NCBI RefSeq assembly: GCF_001486505.1
Contig: NZ_LN909065.1
Location: forward strand, 1,178,001-1,242,000
Direction: 5' to 3'
DNA length: 64,000 bases
Source of the DNA: Paenibacillus rubinfantis
GTDB taxonomy: Bacteria; Bacillota; Bacilli; Paenibacillales; Paenibacillaceae
Shown: in pieces, positions 43,400 through 51,500 of the stretch
Layout: each line of letters starts with the position of its first letter
Position numbering within the stretch: the first letter of the stretch is position 1
Translations under genes and position numbers: made by a program
The notes under the pieces: generated by a model
The model's database searches: none
What the model saw: only the letters and a program-made list of their open reading frames with translations
Told to the model about the DNA's origin: nothing

Positions 43400-45529
43400 C
43401 TAAGATGTAAGGGCAAGTCCACCTACGTCGAGGATGAGGCTGATGCTGCCATCCCCAAGCATCGTACAGCCTGCCAAGCCTTGGATATTCCGGATTTTGC
43501 GGATATAGGACGGCAGGCTCTTCACAACGACCTGCTGCTGACCCAGCAATTCGTCGGCAAAGATGCAGAACGTCTGATCGTCCTGCTCCACCATGATGAG
43601 AATCCCTTCCTCCATGGCCGTAATCGGGGTCATCACTTTAAATCGTTCGTATAGGCGCAGCACGGCGTAACATTGTCCCCGCACCATCACCATTTCGTTT
43701 CCGTCGGGGTCCACGACCACACTGCCTCGATCCGCCCGGAACGATTCCTTGATTGCCGTGGTTGGGATCGTATACCGGGACGGCCCGACCTTGACATTCA
43801 TGCCATCGATGATCGCCAACGTCAACGGGATACGGATCGTAATCGTTGTTCCCTCGCCTGCGGCGCTGTCGACGGATACACTTCCTCCCACACTTTCGAT
43901 ATTCCGCAGCACAACATCCATGCCAACGCCTCGACCGCTAAATTCGGTAATGACCTCTTTGGTCGAGAATCCCGGCAGGAAAATCAGGTTATAGATATCA
44001 CGATCGCTCATTTCCGCTTCGTCTCGGAAAAGCAAATTACGCTCCCGGGCGCGCTGCAGGATTTTCTCCCGGTTTAAGCCGCGGCCGTCGTCGCGAACGA
44101 GGATCAACACCTCCCCGCCGACATTTTTGGCCTCGAGCGTTAGCGTTGCCGTCTCGTTCTTCCCGGCACTCGACCGCTCCCCCGGGGCTTCGATGCCATG
44201 GTCGATCGCATTGCGCACCAGGTGCATGATCGGATCCGAAATTTGCTCGATAATGTTCTTGTCCACTTCCGTATCCTCGCCGATCAGTTGAAGCCGAACC
44301 AGCTTTTCCTGCTTCTTGCACATATCGCGCACAATGCGGTGCATTTTCTGGAACGTATTCACCAGCGGTACCATACGGATAGACATGACCTTATCCTGAA
44401 TTTCCCCGGTGATCTTCCGCAGTTGCCTTGCTGCCTTCCGAAACTGTTCCAGCTCCAGTCCCGCTAATTCCGGGTTTTGCGTAACCATCGACTCGGCGAT
44501 GACCAACTCCCCGACCAAGTCCATCAGCTCATCCAGCTTGGCCAGATTAACGCTGATAAAGCTGGATTGCTGCGCTCCCGTCGAGGAAGCGGACGGTTTG
44601 GCTAGAGCTGGTGTTTCCTGCGGCGGATGCGAAGGGACATTGGGTTGGGCTGCAGCCGGCTGAACCGTGGCAAGCGATGCATCTGCAACAGAATTTGAAT
44701 CCTTAGAGTTCTCTGCCACCGTCGTCGACGTTACCGCGGGCGGGGAAGCGATTTCCACCTCAGGTAGCGTCAGTTCCCTGATCTCCAGCTGCTTGAGACA
44801 AGGCGCTTGCGACAGAATCGCGCTGATCGTTTCGGCGCTTTCTCCATTGCGGAAAAACAGCTGAAACCCCTGATCCTTGATCATTCCAGCGGTGTCCGGG
44901 TTGTTTTCAATGTCTTCCGGCCAGCAGTTGAAGTCCTCCGTTAGCTCCTTCAGGCTATGAACCACCTGGAATGCCCGTACATTTTCCATATTGTAATCGT
45001 CGTCGAAGAAGAGAATCGCCTGCAAATGGGCGCCTTGCGCGATGGAGCGAGCGCTCTCGTCCAGAGGGTCACCGCTGGCGTCCTCATCGGGGGCAGTACG
45101 GTCCTGCTGGCCGGCATGCCGGTGCTTAAGCTCCTCCAAGTAACGGTGGATGCTGATCTTCAGCGGCGAGCTGTCGCCGTCGGGCGCATCACCTTGCCTG
45201 ATCTTATAAAGCTCAAGCTTGATAAAATCGCCCCCTTGGAGCACCAAATCGGATAACGTGGAATAATCGGTTAATCGGGGTTGATGTTCGCGGATAAAGG
45301 CAAATAAATCCTCAATAACATGGGATAAGGCCGCAATATCGTCAAAGTTCATCATCGTTGATGAACCTTTAATCGTATGCATAATACGGAAAATGACGTC
45401 AATCGCGGCGGAGGAAAACGCATTCGCTTGCTCGCATTCCAAAATACACTGCTCTAGTTGTTCCAGCAGCTGTGAGTTTTCGTGAAGATAGATCTCCAAC
45501 AAGGGATCTGAGGTACCGAATTCTGCCAT
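43400..45529 (-). CDS. cheA: Chemotaxis sensor histidine kinase CheA
   Basis: A 709-residue kinase with all five CheA domains: P1 phosphotransfer (RIMHTIKGSSTMMNF, phospho-His near residue 51), P2-like CheY/CheB-docking domain (AILFFDDDYNMENVRAFQVVHSLKEL, about 165-250), P3 dimerisation (ISVNLAKLDELMDLVGELVIAESM), P4 ATPase (HLVRNAIDHGIE, VRDDGRGLN, GFSTKEVITEFSGRGVGMDVV) and P5 CheW-like. First gene of the operon. The leader holds a c-di-GMP-I riboswitch, a terminator and two Spo0A boxes. No cheY, cheD or cheC gene is adjacent, so output must use regulators encoded elsewhere. Confidence 0.96.
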   Translation of the reverse strand: MAEFGTSDPLLEIYLHENSQLLEQLEQCILECEQANAFSSAAIDVIFRIMHTIKGSSTMMNFDDIAALSHVIEDLFAFIREHQPRLTDYSTLSDLVLQGGDFIKLELYKIRQGDAPDGDSSPLKISIHRYLEELKHRHAGQQDRTAPDEDASGDPLDESARSIAQGAHLQAILFFDDDYNMENVRAFQVVHSLKELTEDFNCWPEDIENNPDTAGMIKDQGFQLFFRNGESAETISAILSQAPCLKQLEIRELTLPEVEIASPPAVTSTTVAENSKDSNSVADASLATVQPAAAQPNVPSHPPQETPALAKPSASSTGAQQSSFISVNLAKLDELMDLVGELVIAESMVTQNPELAGLELEQFRKAARQLRKITGEIQDKVMSIRMVPLVNTFQKMHRIVRDMCKKQEKLVRLQLIGEDTEVDKNIIEQISDPIMHLVRNAIDHGIEAPGERSSAGKNETATLTLEAKNVGGEVLILVRDDGRGLNREKILQRARERNLLFRDEAEMSDRDIYNLIFLPGFSTKEVITEFSGRGVGMDVVLRNIESVGGSVSVDSAAGEGTTITIRIPLTLAIIDGMNVKVGPSRYTIPTTAIKESFRADRGSVVVDPDGNEMVMVRGQCYAVLRLYERFKVMTPITAMEEGILIMVEQDDQTFCIFADELLGQQQVVVKSLPSYIRKIRNIQGLAGCTMLGDGSISLILDVGGLALTS

Positions 45530-45555
45530 GACATAATCTCCCTGTTACTTCAAAG

Positions 45556-45584
45556 TTCGACAAAATTGTTTAATATTCGACAAA
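45556..45584 (-). promoter_or_regulatory. Two perfect Spo0A boxes before cheA
   Basis: On the minus strand TTTGTCGAA occurs at 45556-45564 and 45576-45584, 20 bp apart, within the repeated 12-mer AATTTTGTCGAA. This equals the Spo0A consensus TTTGTCRAA. The boxes lie between the riboswitch terminator and the cheA start; a weak promoter (TTTATT, 17 bp, TATTAA) overlaps them. Confidence 0.65.
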
Positions 45585-45594
45585 ATTCATTGAA

Positions 45595-45642
45595 TAAAAA
45601 AACCCTTTCTCGATAACACTGCCTTTTCGAAGAAAGAGAACT
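45595..45642 (-). terminator. Terminator in the cheA leader, likely riboswitch expression platform
   Basis: On the minus strand TTCTCTTTCTTCGA pairs (with a one-base bulge) with TCGAGAAAGGG, followed by TTTTTTT. It lies about 40 nt downstream of the c-di-GMP aptamer and 65 nt before cheA. Confidence 0.8.
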
Positions 45643-45677
45643 TTTTGAAAGATAGATACGCATTCACAAGTTACTAT

Positions 45678-45755
45678 GAAACCCGGCTGCCCTAGTATCG
45701 CTACGTTAGGCCCGTGGCTTTGCGTCCTTGTCTTTCGGCAAGTTTGCCCTTTAAG
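45678..45755 (-). promoter_or_regulatory. c-di-GMP-I (GEMM) riboswitch of the chemotaxis operon
   Basis: Reading the minus strand, the conserved blocks appear in order: AAGGGCAAAC, a stem closed by a GAAA tetraloop, GGACGCAAAGCC, GGGCCTAA, then CTAGGGCAGCCGGGTT. These are the invariant parts of the GEMM-I aptamer, including the tetraloop and its receptor. A terminator follows in the leader before cheA, so c-di-GMP most likely switches transcription of the whole che operon. Direction (on or off) cannot be decided by eye. Confidence 0.9.
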
Positions 45756-45781
45756 TAAAATTGCTATTTTTTAGTTAATTT

Positions 45782-45811
45782 ATACTAACATGCCAGGACA
45801 GAAGTTGTAAA
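45782..45811 (-). promoter_or_regulatory. Possible promoter of the riboswitch leader
   Basis: On the minus strand TTTACA (45806-45811), 18-bp spacer, TAGTAT (45782-45787), about 30 nt before the aptamer. Confidence 0.45.
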
Positions 45812-45844
45812 CTATGAATTTCATGACGGTTCTACCAATATAGC

Positions 45845-45879
45845 AAAAGCCCCCTCAGATCTCTTCTGAGAGGGCTTTA
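45845..45879 (-). terminator. Terminator of the triple FMN-binding protein gene
   Basis: On the minus strand AAAGCCCTCTCAGA pairs with TCTGAGGGGGCTTTT across a short loop, 40 bp after the stop. Confidence 0.88.
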
Positions 45880-45919
45880 TGCACCAAGCCTTTAGGCCTG
45901 ATGAATACGAGTTGGACAA

Positions 45920-48151
45920 TTATCTGCCGGCGTTCTCAAGCGCGTTTTTCACAGCGTCGATCACTTGAGCCGATACCGCTTTTACGCCGTCCGTTTCGCC
46001 AAAGGCTGCCGGGCGATACCCGTATTTATGCAAGGAACCTTCGGTGGTTGGCGTTTCAATTTCCGTCTTGACGGTCTTCTCGTCGTTGGATAATTGGTCT
46101 TCGGTTTTGATTTTGCCGTTCGCATCCAGATAAAAGACTTCCATTTTGAACGGAATGTTGTTTTGCACCGTTACCATGACGTAAACGGATTTGTCTTTAT
46201 TAATGCCGGCAAAAATGCCGTTGATGTAAGCCGTTTTGTAAGTCTCGCTGATTTCCGCTTTCTTAAAGGCATTTTCTACGGCTGTTTTCAAAGCCGTGCT
46301 GCTGCTGGTTGCCCCGGTTACTACATCCACTTTCGCGGCTTGTTCTCTCGTTCCGGCAAACAGCAGATCGCGAGTCAGGATTGGGATCGCTCTGACGACA
46401 TCAGCATAAGCCGAAGCGCCGCGATCCACCATGTTTACGCCCACGCGATACAGCTTCAGGCCAACGATGACGCCGTTGCGCAGCGTAACATCCGCACGGT
46501 TCGTCCCTTTGTCGTAAGCGTCGCCGAAGGCCGTATACGTACCGTCCTTATAGGCACCTTGCGTTTTCGATGCGTTGTTGAGCAGGTCGGCAAATGCGGC
46601 TCTAGCCGCAAGGGACAAATCTTCTTGAAGAACGATCGGCGTCATGTTCGCACCTTTTTGGGTCAAACCTTCGGTCAATTGAGCCACAACGGTTTGTTGC
46701 TCTTCAGTCAGCTTGTCGGCGGCGATCAATTTGCCGTCTGCACCAAACAGGTGGACTTTGACATTCGAGACCTGATCTGCTTGGATGTCAGCCAGAACCA
46801 ACAGTTTGGACAGGTTGTCAACCCCTGCGAAGGTACCTTCAAAATACTTCGCTTTCCCCGGAACCTTCAGCGCTTTCTCGAAGGCTCTTTCTACCGCAAG
46901 ATTCCAGCTGTGGCTGCTTTCGGTCGCGCCGGCAATCGCATCAACATCATCGCTGTAGTTCGCGATAAACGAGCCGTTTGCAAGCAGCTTCGCCGTCATC
47001 GGCGCGTTAGCCTTGACCACATCGGCATAAGCTGTGTCGCCGCGGTCGATCAGGTTGGAACCCAGTCTATACAACTTCACGTCAACCAGTTTGCCGTTCC
47101 GGATGTAGACGTCGGCTCTTTCAACGCCTTTATCACGGGCTGTACCGTAAGCGGAGTAGAAACCATCAACGTATTGGGTGCTGTTGTTGATTTTCGCGTT
47201 TTGCTCCGCATCCCAATAAGCCTTCACAGCCGCTTTGAATTCGGCCTCCTGGCCTTTAGGGCTAACGGCACCCGTACCTTTAGTCAGCAGCTCGGCAGTG
47301 ATCGCTTTCACCGTTGCCGCTTGCTCCTCGGTCAGATTCGCTTCCTCGATCGCGCTGCCGCTGGCGTCAAGCGGGTACACCTTAACAGCCGTAGCTTTCG
47401 TTGCGTCGAAGGTTACGAAAATCATATATTTGCCTTCCGGATCAACGCCCATATGTTCACCGGCAAAATAGGTTACACCCTCCGGCTTCACTTTCAGAGC
47501 TCTTTGGAAAGCGCGGTCAACGGACAACTTCCAGCCGTTGCTGGAACGGGTTGCGCCGGACACCACATCTACTTTGGCAGCTTGTTCCTGCGTTTTGCCG
47601 AGCAGGTTGGCTTTCATCGTTTCATAAGCGTTCCAGAGCCCGCTGTAATTGTTGCGAACATCTCTGTCGATCAGCTTAGGGCTTGTTCTGAGCAGTTCGA
47701 TCGCGGCGACTTTGCCGTCCTTGATCGTCACTTTGGCTCCTTCGGTCCCTTTGGAATAAGCGTCGCCGTAAGTAACGTACACGCCGTCAACATACTTGCT
47801 CTCAACCGGCTTAACAACCGGAGCGGTTGTTTTGGCAGGTGTTGTTGTCTTGCTTGGTGTCGTTGTTGTCTTGCTTGGTGTTGTTGTCTTGCTTGGTGTT
47901 GTTGTCTTGCTTGGCGTCGTTGTCTTGCTTGGCGTCGTTGTCTTGCTTGGCGTCGTTGTCTTGCTTGGTGTTGTTGTCTTGCTTGGCGTCGTTGTCTTGC
48001 TAGGTGTTGTTTCTTTGACTGGCGTTTCCGTTTCCGAAGCAGCGGATACCACGTCAATCCCGGTCAGTTTGTAACCGGATACACCGACGGTAAGCGACAA
48101 GGATGATAATACCAATGTTGCGCTTACGGTAAGGCTAATCAGCTTTTTCAA
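45920..48151 (-). CDS. Exported protein with three FMN-binding (flavinylation) domains and TPSKT linker
   Basis: A 743-residue protein starting at TTG with GGGAGAGG 7 nt upstream. A signal peptide (about 1-38, LTVSATLVLSSLSLTVG) is followed by nine TPSKT and one TPAKT repeats (residues 49-108, DNA 47825-48010). Then come three related modules of about 200 residues. Each has an FMN-binding domain (DGVYVTYGDAYSKG, DGFYSAYGTARDKG, DGTYTAFGDAYDKG) ending in the flavinylation motif, DVVSGATRS, DAIAGATES and DVVTGATSS, where ApbE attaches FMN to Thr. Each FMN-binding domain is followed by a second, degenerate copy-like half (YFAGEHMGVDPEGK, YFEGTFAGVDNLSK, YINGIFAGINKDKS). This suggests an extracytoplasmic flavin electron carrier, as known for PplA-type proteins, but there is no lipobox. 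No ApbE or NADH dehydrogenase gene is adjacent. The length is unusual for the family. Confidence 0.8.
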   Translation of the reverse strand: MKKLISLTVSATLVLSSLSLTVGVSGYKLTGIDVVSAASETETPVKETTPSKTTTPSKTTTPSKTTTPSKTTTPSKTTTPSKTTTPSKTTTPSKTTTTPSKTTTPAKTTAPVVKPVESKYVDGVYVTYGDAYSKGTEGAKVTIKDGKVAAIELLRTSPKLIDRDVRNNYSGLWNAYETMKANLLGKTQEQAAKVDVVSGATRSSNGWKLSVDRAFQRALKVKPEGVTYFAGEHMGVDPEGKYMIFVTFDATKATAVKVYPLDASGSAIEEANLTEEQAATVKAITAELLTKGTGAVSPKGQEAEFKAAVKAYWDAEQNAKINNSTQYVDGFYSAYGTARDKGVERADVYIRNGKLVDVKLYRLGSNLIDRGDTAYADVVKANAPMTAKLLANGSFIANYSDDVDAIAGATESSHSWNLAVERAFEKALKVPGKAKYFEGTFAGVDNLSKLLVLADIQADQVSNVKVHLFGADGKLIAADKLTEEQQTVVAQLTEGLTQKGANMTPIVLQEDLSLAARAAFADLLNNASKTQGAYKDGTYTAFGDAYDKGTNRADVTLRNGVIVGLKLYRVGVNMVDRGASAYADVVRAIPILTRDLLFAGTREQAAKVDVVTGATSSSTALKTAVENAFKKAEISETYKTAYINGIFAGINKDKSVYVMVTVQNNIPFKMEVFYLDANGKIKTEDQLSNDEKTVKTEIETPTTEGSLHKYGYRPAAFGETDGVKAVSAQVIDAVKNALENAGR

Positions 48152-48184
48152 ATGCGATCCTCTCCCTTGTGAATTTCACCAAGC

Positions 48185-48200
48185 TATGTAAAATTACATA
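48185..48200. promoter_or_regulatory. Inverted repeat TATGTAA-AA-TTACATA before the FMN protein gene
   Basis: A perfect 7-bp inverted repeat with a 2-bp gap, 34 bp upstream of the start codon. The position suits an operator or an extended -10 region. No matching regulator was recognised. Confidence 0.35.
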
Positions 48201-48473
48201 ACCTGTTTCTTCCAAAATGGCATTTTCTCTTTGATTTCTCGACTGCGCTCAGATCACGATGAATCATTCTCCAAGCAATCGCGCCCCTCCCTCTTGCACG
48301 ATGGTCTATCCCCAAAACCGCTCCTCTTGCAAACGTGAATGAATTCACATAACGAAGGATAAAAATAGATGCGAGCGGTTTCCATTAAATACTAGGTAAT
48401 TTGGCTCAAAAAAGCTGTATTGAAAATCACACCGCCTGAAAGATTTGTCACTCTCACGAGGACACTTATCAAA
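48201..48473. other. Intergenic leader region, nothing recognised
   Basis: About 270 bp between the terminator of the decapeptide-repeat gene and the FMN protein gene. No convincing gene was seen, and no known riboswitch pattern was recognised. It probably holds the promoter of the FMN protein gene. Confidence 0.5.
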
Positions 48474-48513
48474 AACAGCCGCCGGAATCCTCCGGCGGCT
48501 GTTGCATTGATAA
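48474..48513 (-). terminator. Terminator of the decapeptide-repeat gene
   Basis: On the minus strand AACAGCCGCCGGA pairs with TCCGGCGGCTGTT followed by a T run, 5 nt after the stop. Confidence 0.9.
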
Positions 48514-48517
48514 ACGT

Positions 48518-51500
48518 CTACCGTGTGCTGCCGATCGCCATCCATGTGACAAAACCGTAATTGACGCCGCATTCCTTCAGCTTGGAGATCGTGATGACGG
48601 CCGATTCGGCCGACTGATCCTTCAAAGAGGCGGAATACGCCGCATGGTTCGTCATGGCAACGACCACAAAGTTGGACGATGTGAACGGCGAATCGAAGTT
48701 AATCGTTACCGTTGTCTCCTCCTCTTGATGCTTCAGTAAAAAAGCGGCCATCCCAAATTGCAATTTCGCTGGTTGACCCGTCAGCGTTTGTACCGGAGCA
48801 AAGCTCAACTGCTCCACCCCAACGGAGCCCGGCTGCAGATGGCGGGTGCCGACGGCTCCATCGGCCAGCTGGCTGCTGTCAACGGCACCTTGAGCCAGGT
48901 GGGCGTTCCCGACGGTTCCCGCCTGCAGATGACTCGCTCCAACCACGCCTTCGGCCAAAGCTCCGGCATCCACTGCGCCTGGCTGCAGATGCGCCCGGCC
49001 GATGGACGCTGGGCGGATGTCTTCGCCGCCGATGCCCTCCTCGGGCAGCAGACCCTGCTGCTGGATCTCGGCGGACAAATGCCACACGTTTATGGCTTCG
49101 AGGGAGATGTGGTGCGCATTCACCGCCCCATCGCTTAGATGCCGCGATTCCACGCTGTCGGCGGCCAGATTCCCCCCGTGAACGACGTTTTCCGCCAGGT
49201 GTCGGTTGTGAACAGCCGCATTCGCCAGTTGGCCGCTTTGTACGGAACCCTCCTGCAAGTGGCGGGAGCTAATCGTTGCGTCACCGAGGTGACGTTCCGA
49301 TACGCTGCCTTCGGCTAAATGGCCGCTTACCACTGCGCCATTTTCCAAGTGACGGCCTTGGATCGCTCCGTCAGCCAAATGCAAGCTTTGCACGGCCCCA
49401 GCTTTCAGATGGCCGCTGCCAACCGCTTGCTCGCCCAGCGCGATGGCGTTCACCGCGCCGGCTTGCAGATGCCGGCTCGTAATGGACGCGGCTTGCAAAT
49501 CCTCCCCGCCGATACCGCCCTCCGGCAATAAACCGTGCTGCTGCAGTTCGGCGGACAAGTGCGAGGCGTTCACCGCTTCGGGCGCAAGATGGGAGCCATC
49601 CACCACCGCCTCCCCTAGGTGCTGGGACTCGACGCTGCCTTCGGCCAAATGCTCGCCATGTACCGCGCCTTCAGCCAGGTTCCGGCTTTGCACGGATGCA
49701 TCCGCCAGATGGCGATGATACACCGAACCGCTCTGCAAATGGCCGCTGCTGACCGCCTGCTCACCCAGCGCGATGGCGTTCACTGCACCAACCTGCAAAT
49801 GCCGGTTGGAAATGGAGGCTGGCTGCAAGGCTTCCCCGCTGATACCGGCTGCGGGCAGCAGACCGCGCTGTTGCAGCTCAGCGGACAGGTGCTGGACATT
49901 TACGGCTTCGGGAGCTAGATGGAAGTCATCCACCACTGCCTCCCCAAGGTGCCGAGACTCGACGCTGCTTTCGGCCAAATGCTCGCCTTGCACCGCACCT
50001 TCGGCCAAGTGCTGGCTTTGGACGGACCCTTCTTCCAGATGGCTGCTTTGCACCGCACCTTCCTGGAGATGAGCACTGCCGACCACCTGCTCGCCCAGCG
50101 CCTCGGCGCCAATCGCACCGGCCTGTAAATGGCGGCTGGTGATGGACGCCGGCTGCAGGGACTCCCCATCGACACCCGCCGCAGGCAACAGCCCGCTTTG
50201 CCGCAGCGCTGGAGTCATATGCGCTGCGCTGATCGTTTCGGCAGCGATATGGTACGAGCCGATCACCGCTACGCCTAGGTGACGGTCCGTCACACTGCCT
50301 TTGGCCAAGTGCTCGCTTTGGATCACATCTTCGGCCAAATGCCGGCTTTGGACGGCCCCGTTCGCCAGATGGCCGCTTAGAACTGCCCCCTCCTGCAGAT
50401 GCGTGCTGCCAACCACCTGCTCACCTAACGCATCCGTTCCAACCGCTCCGGTTTGCAGATGCTCGCTTGTAATGGAAGCCGCCTGCAGCGACTCCCCGCG
50501 GATGCCGGCTTCGGGAAGCACCCCGTTCTGCCTCAAATCGGCGGACAGATGCCCGGCATCGATTGCCTCAGCGGCGATATGGCGCGAATGGACGACGGCT
50601 TCACCGAGGTGCTGCCCCGTCACGCTGCCATGAGCCAAATGAGCGCTTTGTACCGCACCTCCGACTAAATGCTGGCTTTGGATCGCCCCTTTTGCCAAAT
50701 GAACGCCTTGCACCGCACTCGCCTGCAGATGCGTGCTGCCAACCACCTGCTCGCCGAGCGCTTCCGCTCCAACCGCCCCCGATTGCAGATGGCGACGGGT
50801 GATCGAGGCGGGCTGCAGGTCCTCCCCGGAGATGCCTTCCTCCGGCAATACCCCGCTTTGCCGCAGCGCGGCAGACAAATGCTCGGCATCGATCGCCTCA
50901 GCGGCGATATGTTGAGTTTTCACCTCCGCCACGCCGAGATGACGTCCGGTCACACTGCCCTTGGCTAAATGCGCCCCATGCACCGCCCCTTCGGCCAGAT
51001 GATCCGCCTGTACGGCGCCTGTTGCCAGTGCTTCGGGCCCAACTGCACCGGGTGCGATATGCCCGGAATCCACCGATTGCGACGCCAGCTTTGGACCGGT
51101 CACGCTGCTTACCGCCAGCTTCGCGGCCGTCACCGCCAGATCACCAAGCTTATCTGTCGTTACACTTTCCGGCGACAGCTTCAAGCTGGTGACCGCGTAA
51201 TCTTGAAGATGCGGGGAGAAGACGGCACCTACGCCCAAGTGCTCCTCCCGTACCGCGCCGGCCCCGATCTGGCTGCGGGTGATGGAACCCGGAGCCAAGT
51301 GCCGGGTCTGCACGATGCCCGCTCCCAGATGCTCCGCCGTGATTTGCTGTGCGGCAATCGCGGACTCCGTCACCGCACCGGGAGCGATCACCCGGGCGGT
51401 TACGCTGCTTTTGGCTAATTTTTCGGCCGTGACGCTCCCCGGCTGCAGATGCTCCGCCGAAACGGCTTCCTCCGCTAGATGCTCTGCGGTCACCTCGCCC

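Noticed and set aside
46094..48106. Open 670-codon frame on the plus strand opposite the FMN protein gene
   Set aside because: It mirrors the repeated coding sequence of the minus-strand gene, has no ribosome binding site, and its low-complexity Cys/Leu/Trp-rich end is the reverse complement of the TPSKT repeats.
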